Assembly: GCF_030813235.1 (NCBI RefSeq) | Contig: NZ_JAUSUB010000025.1 | Location: 1 to 64,000 of the forward strand | Source: Cytobacillus purgationiresistens | Lineage (GTDB): Bacteria > Bacillota > Bacilli > Bacillales > Cytobacillaceae | Length of the DNA: 64,000 bases | Direction: 5' to 3' | Part shown: piece after piece, positions 1 through 10,650 of the stretch | Layout of the letters: the number at the start of each line of letters is the position of its first letter | Position numbering within the stretch: the stretch's first letter is position 1 | Made by a program: the position numbers and the translations under genes | The notes under the pieces: model-generated | The model's input: only the letters and a program-made list of their open reading frames with translations | Told to the model about the DNA's origin: nothing | The model's database searches: none

Positions 1-96
<96 letters not shown>

Positions 97-106
97 AATG
101 ATCATG

Positions 107-134
107 AGAGTACCTGTATAGGTACTCTTTTTGT
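107..134 (+). terminator. rRNA operon terminator
   Basis: Perfect 8-bp stem AGAGTACC/GGTACTCT (107-114 with 121-128) with a 6-nt loop, followed by a T-rich tail. It sits 10 nt after the 5S gene. Confidence 0.85.
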
Positions 135-420
135 TTTGAATAAGAATTCGAAGGATGATAATGATAAGAGGAGTGTGGAAAAACAACCCTGTATATATAA
201 AGCAAATATCTCTTATAAAATCTGTTGCCAACTCTTCCATTAACTTCTTTCATCTCCGGGTTCATTCAATTAATGAACTTATTATAAACACAATCATAGT
301 ATATATGAATTCAAGCAACCCTCTAGAAAATCAATTAAACATCGGCAAATAAAATACGAAGACTTCAAAATCATACGTTTGAGATGTGAATTATAAGGGA
401 AAAATTATAAAGCTACTTCG

Positions 421-450
421 TTGCAACTTGATACATAATTACTGTATAAT
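421..450 (+). promoter_or_regulatory. SigA-type promoter of ctsR operon
   Basis: TTGCAA (421-426), 18-nt spacer, TATAAT (445-450). It lies about 40 nt upstream of the ctsR start and directly abuts the CtsR operator. The rest of 135-420 is AT-rich spacer in which I see no gene. Confidence 0.7.
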
Positions 451-453
451 TTA

Positions 454-470
454 CGTCAAATATAGTCAAA
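454..470 (+). promoter_or_regulatory. CtsR operator (heptad direct repeat)
   Basis: CGTCAAA-TAT-AGTCAAA matches the known CtsR box (RGTCAAA, 3 nt, RGTCAAA) with one mismatch in the first position. It sits just after the TATAAT element, where a bound repressor would block transcription start. It implies autoregulation and heat or stress induction of ctsR-mcsA-mcsB-clpC. It is the only such box I found in the window. Confidence 0.9.
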
Positions 471-490
471 GTCAGATAGGGGGAGGCCGG

Positions 491-952
491 GTGAAAAACA
501 TAACAGATATCATTGAAAATTATCTTAAACAGGTATTAGAGATGAGTGATCGGGAAATCGTTGAAATTAAGAGAAGTGAAATTGCTGACAAATTTCAATG
601 TGTTCCTTCCCAAATTAATTATGTAATCAATACTCGGTTCACGATTGAAAAAGGATATGTAGTTGAAAGTAAGCGAGGCGGGGGCGGATATATTCGCATT
701 ATGAAGGTGCAAGCCTATGATCATGCGGATCTTATTAATCAGTTAATCACGATTATACAAAGCCGTATCTCTCAAAATAGTGCAGGGAACGTCATTATTC
801 GCTTAGTTGAAGAAGAAATTATCACAAAAAGAGAAGCAAAAATCATGCTTAGTGTGATTGATCGCTCTGTCCTCTATATAGAACTGCCATATAGAGATGA
901 ACTTCGTGCCAGAATGCTCAAGGCAATGCTAACGACATTAAAATATAAATAA
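491..952 (+). CDS. ctsR: Transcriptional repressor CtsR (class III heat-shock genes)
   Basis: CtsR represses clp and its own operon and is released on heat or after arginine phosphorylation by McsB. The 153-residue protein has an N-terminal winged helix-turn-helix (about residues 1-75) with the conserved glycine-rich wing RGGGGY at 62-67, and a C-terminal dimerisation part ending in LKAMLTTLKYK. The GTG start at 491 was chosen because it follows the purine-rich AGGGGGAGG and matches the usual 150-155 residue length. The frame is open to an ATG at 386, but that would place the promoter and the CtsR operator inside the gene. First gene of a four-gene operon; mcsA starts 28 nt downstream. Confidence 0.97.
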   Translation: MKNITDIIENYLKQVLEMSDREIVEIKRSEIADKFQCVPSQINYVINTRFTIEKGYVVESKRGGGGYIRIMKVQAYDHADLINQLITIIQSRISQNSAGNVIIRLVEEEIITKREAKIMLSVIDRSVLYIELPYRDELRARMLKAMLTTLKYK

Positions 953-980
953 AGAAAGCAAACCTGGAGAGGTGAATGAC

Positions 981-1529
981 ATGATATGCCAAGAGTGTAA
1001 TCAGAGACCTGCTACACTCCATTTTACAAAAATTATGAATGGCGAGAAGGCTGAGTTTCACTTGTGTGAAAAATGTGCACAGGAACATGGCGATATGTTT
1101 ATGTTGAGCAGCGGATCTGGTTTTTCCATAAACAATTTATTAACAGGGCTGTTTAATATGGAACCCGCCTTTCAAGGAGCAAGCAAAGCGCCTTTGGAAC
1201 AGGAAAAAGTATTGCAATGTGAACAGTGTTCAATGACCTTTCAGCAATTTGCGAAAGTCGGCAAATTTGGTTGTGCCCACTGTTATGATGCTTTTAGCGA
1301 TCAGTTAAAACCGATTGTCAAAAGACTTCATAGCGGTAACTGGACGCATAATGGGAAAGTTCCTGCCAGAATCGGGGGAAGTATTCATTTGCGCAAGAAA
1401 ATAGACGAATTGAAGAATGAATTAAAAGAACTCATTTTAAAAGAAGAATTTGAAAAAGCAGCTGAGACAAGAGATGAGATAAGAAAGCTTGAAAAAGAAA
1501 TGAATGGTCATGATGAGGGAGGGGAGTAA
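981..1529 (+). CDS. mcsA: McsA, zinc-binding activator of protein-arginine kinase McsB
   Basis: McsA binds and activates the arginine kinase McsB and helps regulate CtsR and ClpC. The 182-residue protein has four Cys-x-x-Cys pairs (C3/C6, C29/C32, C80/C83, C98/C101), consistent with two zinc-binding modules. A UVR-type coiled segment at about 135-170 contains the typical [19 protein letters not shown] stretch. The ATG at 981 is preferred over a GTG three codons earlier because GGAGAGG lies 8 nt before it and family members begin MICQEC. The stop at 1529 is 2 nt before mcsB. Confidence 0.96.
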   Translation: MICQECNQRPATLHFTKIMNGEKAEFHLCEKCAQEHGDMFMLSSGSGFSINNLLTGLFNMEPAFQGASKAPLEQEKVLQCEQCSMTFQQFAKVGKFGCAHCYDAFSDQLKPIVKRLHSGNWTHNGKVPARIGGSIHLRKKIDELKNELKELILKEEFEKAAETRDEIRKLEKEMNGHDEGGE

Positions 1530-1531
1530 GC

Positions 1532-2611
1532 TTGTCATTGGAGAAGTTTATGAATCAAGCGGTAAGCTCCTGGATGAGTTCAGAAGGGCCTGACTCAGAC
1601 ATTGTTTTGAGTTCAAGGATAAGGCTTGCTCGCAATATTAAACAAGTGAATTTCCCAACAATCTTTTCAAATGAGGAAGCAAAATCAGTCATTCAAAATA
1701 TCGAAGACCGAATGAGCAAGTCCTCATTTGATAAGTTTGGCGATTTAGAGCTTTTATTAATGGATGAACTTCAGCCTTTGCAAAAAAGGGTGCTGATGGA
1801 AAAGCATTTAATCAGCCCACATCTAGTTGAAAATGCAAATTATGGAGCTTGTCTGCTTACGGAAAATGAAGAAGTGAGTATTATGATAAATGAAGAAGAT
1901 CATATTAGGATACAATGCCTATTTCCTGGTTTTCAATTATCAGAAGCGCTCGATGTTGCATATGAAATAGATGATTGGTTAGAAGAGGAAATCGATTATG
2001 CATTTGATGAGAAAATTGGATATTTAACAAGCTGTCCGACGAATGTTGGCACTGGTCTTCGTGCATCTGTTATGATGCATTTACCTGCTTTGATCATGAC
2101 ACAGCAAATGAATCGAATCATTCCAGCTATTAATCAACTAGGCTTAGTCGTTAGAGGGATTTTCGGTGAAGGCAGCGAAGCATTAGGTAACATCTTTCAA
2201 GTTTCTAACCAAATCACACTTGGAAAATCAGAAGAGGATATTGCAGAGGATTTAAAGAGCGTGGTCAGTCAATTAATTTCACAGGAAAGATCAGCCAGAG
2301 AAGCATTAGAGAAGACTTCAAACATACAATTAGAAGATAGAGTCTTTCGCTCTTACGGCACCCTTTCCAATAGCCGAGTGATTGAAACAAAGGAAGCGGC
2401 ACGATGCTTGTCAGATGTTCGCCTTGGTATTGATATGAACTATATACAGGGCATTTCTAAAAATATATTAAATGAATTAATGGTTTTAACACAGCCTGGC
2501 TTTTTACAGCAATATGCAGGAGGTCCGTTGCGTCCATTTGAACGTGATATCCGCAGGGCTTCATTAATAAGGGAAAGATTAAAAATGGAAGATAAAGAGT
2601 TGGGAGGATGA
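1532..2611 (+). CDS. mcsB: Protein-arginine kinase McsB
   Basis: McsB is an ATP:guanido-phosphotransferase homologue that phosphorylates arginines in proteins, marking them for ClpCP and inactivating CtsR. Its 359 residues match the family length. Visible motifs are SSRIRLARN at 27-35 (phosphate binding), NEEDHIR at about 120-126, and the active-site loop with C168 in [14 protein letters not shown]-terminal FERDIRRAS fits the phospho-arginine-binding patch. Translation starts at TTG (1532) behind a strong GAGGGAGGGG, as in B. subtilis. It is 2 nt from mcsA and 6 nt from clpC, so coupled translation is likely. Confidence 0.97.
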   Translation: MSLEKFMNQAVSSWMSSEGPDSDIVLSSRIRLARNIKQVNFPTIFSNEEAKSVIQNIEDRMSKSSFDKFGDLELLLMDELQPLQKRVLMEKHLISPHLVENANYGACLLTENEEVSIMINEEDHIRIQCLFPGFQLSEALDVAYEIDDWLEEEIDYAFDEKIGYLTSCPTNVGTGLRASVMMHLPALIMTQQMNRIIPAINQLGLVVRGIFGEGSEALGNIFQVSNQITLGKSEEDIAEDLKSVVSQLISQERSAREALEKTSNIQLEDRVFRSYGTLSNSRVIETKEAARCLSDVRLGIDMNYIQGISKNILNELMVLTQPGFLQQYAGGPLRPFERDIRRASLIRERLKMEDKELGG

Positions 2612-2617
2612 TGAAAT

Positions 2618-5068
2618 ATGATGTTCGGACGATTTACTGAGAGAGCACAAAAGGTGTTAGCATTAGCCCAAGAGGAAGCGATTCGATTAGGCCATAGTAA
2701 TATAGGAACAGAACATATTTTATTAGGTTTAGTAAGCGAAGGGGAAGGCATCGCTGCCAAAGCACTCTATGCTCTGGGTCTAGGCTCTGAAAAAATTCAA
2801 ACTGAAGTGGAAAACTTAATTGGCAGAGGGCAAGAAGCTTCTCAAACGCCTAATTATACACCAAGAGCAAAGAAAGTCATTGAGCTTTCAATGGATGAAG
2901 CAAGAAAACTCGGTCATTCTTATGTTGGTACTGAACACATCTTGCTGGGGCTTATCCGCGAAGGTGAAGGCGTTGCAGCAAGAGTATTAAATAATCTGGG
3001 AGTAAGTTTAAATAAAGCACGTCAACAGGTATTGCAGCTATTAGGAAGCAATGAATCCAGTGGACACCAAGGCGGATCATCTGCAAATGCCAATACACCT
3101 ACCTTAGATGGGCTAGCACGTGATTTAACGGCAATTGCCCGTGAAGGCAGCTTAGATCCGGTGATTGGGCGAAGCAAGGAAATCCAACGTGTAATAGAGG
3201 TGCTGAGCCGCAGAACAAAAAACAATCCAGTGCTTATTGGTGAGCCTGGTGTTGGTAAAACAGCAATTGCAGAGGGATTAGCCCAACAAATTATCAATAA
3301 TGAAGTACCTGAAACGCTAAGAGATAAGAGAGTTATGACACTCGATATGGGTACGGTTGTTGCAGGTACGAAATATCGCGGTGAATTTGAAGATCGTTTG
3401 AAAAAGGTGATGGACGAAATTCGCCAAGCAGGAAATATTATTCTATTCATTGATGAGCTTCATACCTTAATAGGTGCAGGTGGTGCAGAAGGCGCAATTG
3501 ATGCATCTAATATTCTTAAGCCATCTCTTGCCCGCGGCGAGCTTCAATGTATTGGTGCGACAACTTTAGATGAGTATCGCAAATATATTGAAAAGGATGC
3601 GGCGTTAGAGAGACGTTTCCAGCCTATTACTGTTGATGAGCCAACAGCAGATGAATCTGTGCAAATTCTTAAAGGATTAAGAGATAGATATGAAGCGCAT
3701 CATCGTGTAACAATAACTGATGCATCCATTGAAGCAGCAGTTAAATTATCAGATCGTTATATTTCTGATCGTTTCCTGCCGGATAAAGCGATTGATTTAA
3801 TTGATGAGGCTGGTTCAAAAGTAAGGCTTCGTTCCTATACAACACCGCCGAATTTAAAAGAGCTTGAAGTAAAGCTTGAAGATGTCCGCAAAGAAAAGGA
3901 TGCAGCTGTCCAAAGCCAGGAGTTTGAAAAGGCAGCTTCATTGAGAGATACAGAGCAGCGGTTGCGTGAGCAGCTTGAAGAAACGAAAAAGACTTGGAAA
4001 GAAAAACAAGGAAAAGAAAACAGTGAAGTGACAGTTGAAGATATTGCGAATGTAGTATCGAGCTGGACTGGTATTCCAGTATCTAAATTGGCGCAAACAG
4101 AAACAGAAAAGCTGTTAAACCTTGAAGAAATCCTTCACTCTAGAGTCATAGGTCAGGAAGAAGCGGTTAAAGCAATTTCTAAAGCAGTACGTCGAGCTCG
4201 TGCAGGCTTGAAGGATCCCAAACGCCCAATCGGTTCATTCGTCTTCCTTGGGCCTACAGGGGTAGGTAAAACCGAATTGGCGAGGGCGCTTGCTGAAGCG
4301 ATGTTCGGTGATGAGGATGCGATGATTCGGATAGATATGTCTGAGTATATGGAGAAGCATTCAACTTCTCGCCTTGTTGGCTCACCTCCAGGATACGTAG
4401 GTTATGATGAAGGTGGACAATTGACTGAAAAGGTACGAAGAAAGCCATATTCAGTTGTATTATTAGATGAAATCGAGAAAGCACATCCAGATGTGTTTAA
4501 TATTCTTCTTCAAGTGTTAGAAGATGGGCGTCTCACTGATTCTAAAGGAAGAACGGTAGATTTCCGCAATACTGTATTAATTATGACATCCAATGTAGGT
4601 GCTGAGGCACTTAAGCGGGATAAATATGTTGGATTTAACGTTCAAGACGATGAACATAATTACAAAGATATGAAGGGTAAGGTGATGGAAGAGCTTAAGA
4701 AAGCTTTCCGTCCTGAATTCCTTAACAGAATCGATGAAACGATTGTGTTCCATGCACTTGAAAGAAAACAACTTCAGGAGATTGTTACTTTAATGTCTGA
4801 TTCTTTAACAAAGCGTTTGAAGGAACAAGATATTGCGCTGGAATTAACGGATGCGGCTAAAATTAAAATTTCTGAAGAAGGTTATGATCCTGAATATGGG
4901 GCAAGACCATTGCGCAGAGCCATCCAAAAACACATCGAGGATCGATTATCAGAAGAGCTGTTAAGAGGAACCGTGTTAACAGGTCAAAGTGTCGTAATCG
5001 ATGTTGAAGATGGAGAATTCGTTGTTAAAAAGGTAGAAGAAAATGAAGCTGCACCATTACAAAAATAA
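2618..5068 (+). CDS. clpC: ATP-dependent protease unfoldase ClpC
   Basis: Class I Hsp100 AAA+ unfoldase that feeds substrates, including arginine-phosphorylated proteins, to ClpP. Across 816 residues the order is: two Clp_N repeats (about 1-145), first AAA+ module with Walker [10 protein letters not shown] near 208, a UVR/M-domain coiled coil (about 400-480) for adaptor contact, and a second AAA+ module with Walker [10 protein letters not shown] near 544. A C-terminal D2 small domain closes it. An MMFGRF start matches Bacillus ClpC. It is last in the ctsR operon and is followed by a strong terminator. Confidence 0.98.
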   Translation: MMFGRFTERAQKVLALAQEEAIRLGHSNIGTEHILLGLVSEGEGIAAKALYALGLGSEKIQTEVENLIGRGQEASQTPNYTPRAKKVIELSMDEARKLGHSYVGTEHILLGLIREGEGVAARVLNNLGVSLNKARQQVLQLLGSNESSGHQGGSSANANTPTLDGLARDLTAIAREGSLDPVIGRSKEIQRVIEVLSRRTKNNPVLIGEPGVGKTAIAEGLAQQIINNEVPETLRDKRVMTLDMGTVVAGTKYRGEFEDRLKKVMDEIRQAGNIILFIDELHTLIGAGGAEGAIDASNILKPSLARGELQCIGATTLDEYRKYIEKDAALERRFQPITVDEPTADESVQILKGLRDRYEAHHRVTITDASIEAAVKLSDRYISDRFLPDKAIDLIDEAGSKVRLRSYTTPPNLKELEVKLEDVRKEKDAAVQSQEFEKAASLRDTEQRLREQLEETKKTWKEKQGKENSEVTVEDIANVVSSWTGIPVSKLAQTETEKLLNLEEILHSRVIGQEEAVKAISKAVRRARAGLKDPKRPIGSFVFLGPTGVGKTELARALAEAMFGDEDAMIRIDMSEYMEKHSTSRLVGSPPGYVGYDEGGQLTEKVRRKPYSVVLLDEIEKAHPDVFNILLQVLEDGRLTDSKGRTVDFRNTVLIMTSNVGAEALKRDKYVGFNVQDDEHNYKDMKGKVMEELKKAFRPEFLNRIDETIVFHALERKQLQEIVTLMSDSLTKRLKEQDIALELTDAAKIKISEEGYDPEYGARPLRRAIQKHIEDRLSEELLRGTVLTGQSVVIDVEDGEFVVKKVEENEAAPLQK

Positions 5069-5090
5069 GGAAAGAATATAAATTTTCAAC

Positions 5091-5140
5091 AAAGAAGGTA
5101 CACGCTTTTAAGAATGGCGTGTACCTTCTTTGCCTTTAAA
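5091..5140 (+). terminator. Terminator of ctsR-clpC operon
   Basis: Perfect 15-bp stem: AAAGAAGGTACACGC (5091-5105) pairs with 5117-5131 across an 11-nt loop. The 3' arm ends in CTTCTTT and continues into a T-rich run. Confidence 0.88.
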
Positions 5141-5171
5141 TAAGAAAGTTAAAATTTTTTAAGCTAGAAAA

Positions 5172-5320
5172 ACGTCTAGCTCCGGCGCCTATCAAACTTC
5201 AGGCCTCCTCCCTGTGATAAGTCAACATCGAATCAATCACTCGCTCACCTTGTTTCTTTTATCTCGGTCGAAGCCCTTCTGCGTTTGTACGGAGATGAAC
5301 AAGGCGCCACATGCTTTTTT
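5172..5320. repeat. Bacillaceae intergenic repeat, copy A
   Basis: About 150 bp running from GTCTAGCTCCGGCGCCTATC to AAGGCGCC...GCTTTTTT. Its two ends are complementary (GGCGCC near each end). The copy at 21564-21716 shares the blocks GCCTATCAAACTTCAGGC, GATAAGTCAACATCG, AAGCCCTTCT, GTTTGT and GGAGATGA-CAAGGCGCC. It has no long ORF. It resembles the dispersed GTCTAGCTCC...CAAGGCGC family I know from many Bacillaceae genomes (recollection, not a search). Confidence 0.8.
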
Positions 5321-5367
5321 ATAAGGGTCGTTAAATATAACTATTCTTCCCATTTATTAGTTAATCT

Positions 5368-5396
5368 TTGAATCAGAGTCAATCCCTTGTTATAGT
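5368..5396 (+). promoter_or_regulatory. SigA-type promoter of radA
   Basis: TTGAAT (5368-5373), 17-nt spacer, TATAGT (5391-5396), about 50 nt upstream of the radA start. It lies between repeat copy A and radA, so radA-disA can be transcribed separately from the clpC operon. Confidence 0.6.
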
Positions 5397-5446
5397 TGGA
5401 ATAAATAGATTATGCAAGAATCGTTTGTTTGGTAAAGGAGATAATG

Positions 5447-6829
5447 ATGGCAAAAAGAAAAACGAAATTTATATGTCAAGAATGCGGGTATGAGTCTGCA
5501 AAATGGATGGGTAAATGTCCAGGTTGTGGAATATGGAACAAAATGGTAGAGGAAGTAGAGAAGCCTGCAAATACAAGACGAGGTGCATTTGCACATTCGC
5601 AAGGAACGGCAGTGATGTCAAAAGCAACGGCTATTAATGCCATTGAGACCGTAAGCGAGCCAAGAATTTATACAGAAATGAAAGAACTTAATCGCGTGCT
5701 AGGTGGCGGAGTAGTGAGAGGGTCGCTCGTTTTGATTGGGGGAGATCCGGGAATTGGGAAGTCAACCTTGCTGCTACAGGTTTCTTCACAGTTAGCGAAT
5801 CAAAATCACTCCGTCCTTTATATTTCCGGGGAGGAATCTATTAAACAGACAAAGATGCGAGCTGATCGGCTTTCGATTTCTTCTGATCAGCTGCTTGTTT
5901 ATTCAGAGACAAGCCTTGAGGAAATAAGCCGCACGATTGATAGTCTCAATCCAAGCTTTGTCATCGTGGATTCGATTCAAACCATCTTTCATCCTGATGT
6001 CACTTCAGCGCCAGGAAGTGTTTCTCAAGTCCGTGAGTGTACTGCTGAGCTCATGAGAATTGGTAAGACAAAAGGAATCGCGATTTTTATTGTTGGACAT
6101 GTGACCAAGGAAGGCTCTATTGCGGGTCCTCGGATATTGGAGCATATGGTTGATACGGTTTTATATTTTGAAGGAGAGCGTCATCATACTTATCGAATTC
6201 TAAGAGCAGTGAAAAACCGTTTTGGCTCAACCAATGAAATGGGTATTTTTGAAATGAAAGAGCTGGGGCTTGAAGAGGTGGCCAATCCTTCTGAGATCTT
6301 CCTTGAGGAAAGATCCCAAGGGGCAGCAGGTTCAACGGTTGTTGCTTCGATGGAAGGAACAAGGCCGGTACTTGTAGAAATACAAGCTTTAATCTCTCCA
6401 ACCAGTTTTGGCAATCCGCGAAGAATGGCGACGGGTATTGACCATAACCGAGTACCCTTGCTGATGGCTGTACTTGAAAAACGGGTTGGAATGCTTTTGC
6501 AAAACCAGGATGCTTATCTAAAAGTTGCCGGCGGTGTGAAATTGGACGAGCCTGCGATTGATTTAGCCATTGCTGTAAGTATCGCTTCAAGCTTCCGTGA
6601 TAAACCGACGCGTGCGACGGATTGTATTATTGGTGAAGTGGGCTTGACTGGCGAGGTGAGGCGCGTCTCTAGGGTTGAACAGCGTGTACAGGAGGCTGCA
6701 AAGCTTGGGTTTGAGCGAATTATACTCCCAGCTAATAATCTTAGCGGATGGAAAGGTCCGGATGGAGTAGAATTATTAGGTGTTCATTCAGTTAGTGAAG
6801 CCTTGAAAGCTGCAATAGGAGGTAAATGA
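5447..6829 (+). CDS. radA: DNA repair protein RadA (Sms)
   Basis: RadA is a RecA-like ATPase/helicase that promotes branch migration during recombination and repair. Its 460 residues show the family order: N-terminal C4 zinc finger (C10, C13, C24, C27), RecA core with Walker [11 protein letters not shown] near residue 98, the RadA-specific KNRFGSTNE motif near 255, and a Lon-like C-terminal domain. Of two adjacent ATGs, 5447 is preferred (AAGGAG six nt upstream, MAKRKTKF start). The stop overlaps the disA start region. Confidence 0.97.
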   Translation: MAKRKTKFICQECGYESAKWMGKCPGCGIWNKMVEEVEKPANTRRGAFAHSQGTAVMSKATAINAIETVSEPRIYTEMKELNRVLGGGVVRGSLVLIGGDPGIGKSTLLLQVSSQLANQNHSVLYISGEESIKQTKMRADRLSISSDQLLVYSETSLEEISRTIDSLNPSFVIVDSIQTIFHPDVTSAPGSVSQVRECTAELMRIGKTKGIAIFIVGHVTKEGSIAGPRILEHMVDTVLYFEGERHHTYRILRAVKNRFGSTNEMGIFEMKELGLEEVANPSEIFLEERSQGAAGSTVVASMEGTRPVLVEIQALISPTSFGNPRRMATGIDHNRVPLLMAVLEKRVGMLLQNQDAYLKVAGGVKLDEPAIDLAIAVSIASSFRDKPTRATDCIIGEVGLTGEVRRVSRVEQRVQEAAKLGFERIILPANNLSGWKGPDGVELLGVHSVSEALKAAIGGK

Positions 6830-7902
6830 TGGAATCTAAGAAGCAAAGTGATATTACAATAAGTGAAATTTTAAGGTTTATGGCTCCTGGGACTCCTTTG
6901 CGTGCAGGGATAGATAATGTTCTGCGTGCGAATACAGGCGGCTTAATTGTCCTTTGTTCAAAAGAACAGATTGCGAGCATTGTGGATGGCGGCTTTCAAA
7001 TTAATTGTCCATTTTCTCCAAGCTATTTATATGAACTTGCAAAAATGGACGGAGCAATCATTTTAAATCAAGAGGGAAATAAGATTTTAATCGCAAATGG
7101 CCAGCTTGCGCCAGACTCCGGCATCCCTTCATCAGAAACAGGCATGCGTCACAGGACAGCTGAGCGTGTTGCGAAACAAACAGGAGCCCTGGTAATTGCT
7201 GTCTCACAACGAAGAAATGTTATTACACTCTATAAGGGCTCTTCTCGATATGCTTTAAAGGATATTGGAGTCATTTTAACAAAGGCGAATGTGGCCGTTC
7301 AAACGTTAGAAAAATATAAAGTTGTATTAGAGCAAGGTATTTCAAACTTAGGCATTCTGGAGTTTGAAGAGCAAGTGACCTATAATGATGTGCTCAATGT
7401 GATGCATAACATTGAAATGGTCTTGAAGATTAAAAATGAATTATTGACTTATTTGAGTGAACTTGGGACGGAAGGAAGGCTTATCAGGTTGCAAATGAAT
7501 GAGCTGCTGGTAGAAATGGAACGAGAAGCGGAACTCATTATCATGGACTATTCCCATTCTAAAGAGCTTTCTTCAAAGGCGGCACTAGTAAGGCTGGAAG
7601 AGCTGTCTAAAGGTGAGATGCTGGAGGATTCATTCATTATGAAGCTGCTTGGGTATCATGGCTATATTCATACGGAGGAATTTATCTTCCCAAGAGGTTA
7701 TCGAGTGCTGCATAAAGTACCGAGGCTTCCACCGATTATTATTGAGAATTTAGTGGAGCGATTCCAAGAGCTAAGATATATCGCAGTGGCGTCAATTGAG
7801 GAATTAGATGAAGTTGAAGGAATAGGAGAAGTGAGAGCAAGAAAAATTAATGAGGGCTTGAGGCTTATCCAGGAGCAGTTTTTTGCAGATAGACATTTGT
7901 AA
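6829..7902 (+). CDS. disA: DNA integrity scanning diadenylate cyclase DisA
   Basis: DisA makes c-di-AMP from two ATP and pauses on branched DNA, linking genome integrity to signalling. The 357-residue protein has the DAC domain with catalytic DGA (74-76) and RHR (107-109), a helical spine, and a C-terminal helix-hairpin-helix region containing [12 protein letters not shown]. Two in-frame ATGs exist, 6826 and 6829. The second has better spacing from AGGAGGT, while the first gives a 4-nt overlap with radA. The two differ by a single residue. Co-transcription with radA fits joint action at branched DNA. Confidence 0.97.
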   Translation: MESKKQSDITISEILRFMAPGTPLRAGIDNVLRANTGGLIVLCSKEQIASIVDGGFQINCPFSPSYLYELAKMDGAIILNQEGNKILIANGQLAPDSGIPSSETGMRHRTAERVAKQTGALVIAVSQRRNVITLYKGSSRYALKDIGVILTKANVAVQTLEKYKVVLEQGISNLGILEFEEQVTYNDVLNVMHNIEMVLKIKNELLTYLSELGTEGRLIRLQMNELLVEMEREAELIIMDYSHSKELSSKAALVRLEELSKGEMLEDSFIMKLLGYHGYIHTEEFIFPRGYRVLHKVPRLPPIIIENLVERFQELRYIAVASIEELDEVEGIGEVRARKINEGLRLIQEQFFADRHL

Positions 7903-8116
7903 TACCCATTGAACTAATGGATTCAATATGCTAAAATGGTTAGTTTATTATTTGACATCCTATCGTAAACGATGCTAGGCTTAAGTTAACATTTATAGAA
8001 AAAATCCCTCTTTATTTAGTTTATTAGTATAACTTTTAGCATAAAGATAAAATTCTCTTAACATTGACGTTTCAATTTTGAGAATTTGTTAATAATGAGT
8101 AGAAGGAGGTGAAGGA

Positions 8117-9190
8117 ATGTTAAAACGAATTGTGCAGGCATGCTTCCTTATTACAGGAGTAACGATCGGGATTTTTTTAATTCCAGAATTATTATTATTG
8201 ATGAAATTGGACAGCATTCCTCTGGTAAATAATCCTTATATATCCGCCATTCTAGGTGCCATTATTTTTTATCTTTTAGCGTTTTGGGCGGTAGATCACG
8301 TAGTCAATTTTATAAAATGGACAGAGGAGTCTATCGTAAAAGTGCCGATTACCGATATTATTTTTGGTAGTCTAGGGCTGATATTTGGTCTTGTTGTAGC
8401 GTTTTTATTGGGATACGCCCTAAACACAATAGAGTTTTTGAATACGGTTGCACCGATCGTATTAACTCTCTTATTTGGTTATTTAGGATTCCAAATAGGA
8501 TTTAAGAAGCGTGATGAATTATTAACCCTATTTACTAGTAAAAAGAAAAAGACCACTGAGGAAGAGACTGAGCCAGAGGCACACACGTTAAAAATATTAG
8601 ATACAAGTGTCATTATTGATGGACGAGTCGCAGATATATGTCAAACCGGATTTTTAGAAGGAACCATTGTCATTCCTCGTTTCGTTTTAGAGGAACTTCA
8701 GCATATTGCTGATTCATCCGATGTTTTAAAGCGGAATAGAGGTCGAAGAGGTTTAGATATATTGAATCGCATTCAAAAAGAGCTTTCAATGAAAGTGGAG
8801 ATTTATGAAGGAAACTTTGAAGAGATTCAAGAGGTTGACAGCAAATTAGTTAAATTGGCTAAGATTACAAATGGGGTCGTAGTCACAAACGACTTCAATC
8901 TAAATAAAGTATGTGAGCTGCAAAAGGTGGCTGTTCTTAATATTAATGACTTGGCGAATGCGGTGAAGCCTGTTGTGCTTCCTGGGGAAGAAATGAAGGT
9001 TCAAGTGATTAAAGATGGTAAGGAACAGAATCAAGGCATTGCTTATTTAGATGACGGGACGATGATCGTTGTAGAAGAAGGCCGCAACTATATTGGCAAG
9101 CATATTGATGTGATTGTTACCAGTGTGCTGCAAACTTCTGCTGGACGGATGATATTTGCTAAACCCAAACTATTAGAGAAAGCTTTATAA
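8117..9190 (+). CDS. yacL: Membrane PIN/TRAM-domain protein YacL
   Basis: Predicted membrane-anchored nuclease-like protein of unproven function. The N-terminal ~130 residues hold about four hydrophobic segments. A basic linker leads to a PIN domain starting at [11 protein letters not shown] (about 158), with acidic residues continuing to [16 protein letters not shown] domain (about 290-350) ends the protein. Its 357 residues match Bacillus YacL (about 366). AGAAGGAGGTG precedes the ATG. The 214-nt upstream gap has TTGACG at 8064, 18 nt before GTTAAT, as a possible but weak promoter, and no terminator after disA. Confidence 0.93.
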   Translation: MLKRIVQACFLITGVTIGIFLIPELLLLMKLDSIPLVNNPYISAILGAIIFYLLAFWAVDHVVNFIKWTEESIVKVPITDIIFGSLGLIFGLVVAFLLGYALNTIEFLNTVAPIVLTLLFGYLGFQIGFKKRDELLTLFTSKKKKTTEEETEPEAHTLKILDTSVIIDGRVADICQTGFLEGTIVIPRFVLEELQHIADSSDVLKRNRGRRGLDILNRIQKELSMKVEIYEGNFEEIQEVDSKLVKLAKITNGVVVTNDFNLNKVCELQKVAVLNINDLANAVKPVVLPGEEMKVQVIKDGKEQNQGIAYLDDGTMIVVEEGRNYIGKHIDVIVTSVLQTSAGRMIFAKPKLLEKAL

Positions 9191-9205
9191 GATACAAAAT
9201 ACAAG

Positions 9206-9253
9206 AGCAGAGGGAAAGAGCTTACAGGATAAGCCTCTTTCTTTCCGCTTTTT
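9206..9253 (+). terminator. Terminator after yacL
   Basis: GCAGAGGGAAAGAGCTTA (from 9207) pairs imperfectly with TAAGCCTCTTTCTTTCCGC around a 5-nt loop and is followed by CTTTTT. It lies 16 nt after the yacL stop and 23 nt before ispD. Confidence 0.75.
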
Positions 9254-9276
9254 ATTCTGATTAAGGGAGAATATTG

Positions 9277-9972
9277 ATGCATAATCCATATAGAGTCATT
9301 ATTCCTGCAGCTGGCCAGGGGAAAAGAATGGGAGCGGGGAAGAACAAGCTGCTGCTGCCGCTTAAAGGAATTCCGGTTCTTGTTCATACCTTGCAGGTTT
9401 TTGAAAACGATCCAAGTTGTGGAGGTATTTATCTGGCGATCAACCCTCTTGATGAGGCTGGATTAACAGATCTTATGAAGGAACATCGTCTGACAAAAGT
9501 CGCTGGATTGATCCATGGCGGCAAGGAAAGACAGCAAAGTGTATACAATGCCGTAAAGCAGCTCTCAGGCGAGGGTGTTGTTCTTGTCCACGATGGTGCG
9601 CGTCCGTTTTTGGACAGAGATCAAATAGGAGCTCTTGTTGCAGCAGCTGAGAACGGTGCTAGTGCAATTCTTGCTGTGCCTGTAAAGGATACAGTTAAAA
9701 AAGCAAGAGATGGAATCGTCACCGAAACGATTGAACGCTCCAGCTTGTGGGCGGTGCAAACGCCACAAGCATTTCGCTTGCCGCTTCTGCGTGAGGCGCA
9801 CCGCAGGGCAGAAGAGGATGCTTTTATAGGAACGGATGATGCAAGTCTTGTTGAACGTCTTCAAGCTGATGTGACCATAGTTGAAGGCCATTACGACAAT
9901 ATTAAACTGACAACACCAGAGGATTTATACTTTGCTGAAGCGATTATCAAAAAACGCAAAAATCAGCTATGA
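9277..9972 (+). CDS. ispD: 2-C-methyl-D-erythritol 4-phosphate cytidylyltransferase
   Basis: Third step of the MEP isoprenoid pathway: transfers CMP from CTP to MEP. The 231-residue protein begins with the nucleotidyltransferase signature IPAAGQGKRMGAGKNK and carries VLVHDGARPF, ILAVPVKDTVKK, and the RSSLWAVQTPQAF and GTDDASLVE blocks of IspD. ATG at 9277 is taken because AAGGGAGA lies about 8 nt upstream. A TTG one codon earlier is possible. ispF follows 59 nt later, so two MEP-pathway enzymes are adjacent. Confidence 0.96.
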   Translation: MHNPYRVIIPAAGQGKRMGAGKNKLLLPLKGIPVLVHTLQVFENDPSCGGIYLAINPLDEAGLTDLMKEHRLTKVAGLIHGGKERQQSVYNAVKQLSGEGVVLVHDGARPFLDRDQIGALVAAAENGASAILAVPVKDTVKKARDGIVTETIERSSLWAVQTPQAFRLPLLREAHRRAEEDAFIGTDDASLVERLQADVTIVEGHYDNIKLTTPEDLYFAEAIIKKRKNQL

Positions 9973-10031
9973 TGGTAGAATGTAAATAATATATGGCTAT
10001 TGCCTTATTTAGATAAAAAGGAGAAGATGGT

Positions 10032-10514
10032 ATGTTTCGTATTGGGCAAGGATTTGATGTTCATCAATTAACAGAAGGTCGCCCCCTTATTATTGGCGGC
10101 ATTCATATTCCGTATGAAAAGGGGCTGCTAGGGCATTCAGATGCCGATGTGCTATTACATACAGTTGCGGATGCATGTTTAGGTGCAATTGGTGAAGGAG
10201 ATATAGGCAAGCACTTCCCTGACACGGATGCTGAATTTAAAGATGCTGACTCCGCTAAGCTGTTAACACATGTATGGCAGTTAGTGAAGGATAAAGGCTA
10301 TGAGCTTGTTAATGCAGATTGCACAATAATTGCGCAAAAACCAAAAATGGCTCCGCATATTGAACCAATGAGAGCGAGGATTGCATCGCTTCTTGAAACG
10401 GACGCAGAGAATATCAACGTGAAAGCGACAACTACAGAGATGCTTGGATTCACAGGCAGGGGAGAAGGTATTGCTTCTCAAGTGACCTTGCTCTTAAAAA
10501 GAAAAGACAGCTGA
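10032..10514 (+). CDS. ispF: 2-C-methyl-D-erythritol 2,4-cyclodiphosphate synthase
   Basis: Fifth MEP-pathway enzyme: cyclises CDP-ME 2-phosphate with loss of CMP. The zinc ligands are visible as D9, H11 and H43, with the HSDADV block at 35-40. The C-terminal [19 protein letters not shown] stretch, which forms the trimer and CMP pocket, is intact. The 160 residues match the family size. The AAAGGAGAAGATGGT region supplies the ribosome binding site. Confidence 0.97.
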   Translation: MFRIGQGFDVHQLTEGRPLIIGGIHIPYEKGLLGHSDADVLLHTVADACLGAIGEGDIGKHFPDTDAEFKDADSAKLLTHVWQLVKDKGYELVNADCTIIAQKPKMAPHIEPMRARIASLLETDAENINVKATTTEMLGFTGRGEGIASQVTLLLKRKDS

Positions 10515-10527
10515 TTATAAATCCGCT

Positions 10528-10555
10528 TTGACAACAACATGCTGAGTGATAAAAT
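10528..10555 (+). promoter_or_regulatory. SigA-type promoter of gltX
   Basis: TTGACA (10528-10533), 16-nt spacer, TAAAAT (10550-10555). It leaves a leader of about 85 nt before gltX. Confidence 0.6.
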
Positions 10556-10650
10556 AAAGGTTGCGACTGATTGCAGTTGCGATCGTACGAAATGATTTTT
10601 AATTATACGTGATTAATATATTGAAAACCGGTTTGGAGGAGGCAAAAAAC

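Noticed and set aside
386..490. Extended N-terminus for CtsR
   Set aside because: It would place the promoter and the CtsR operator inside the gene and exceed the family length. GTG 491 has a good binding site.
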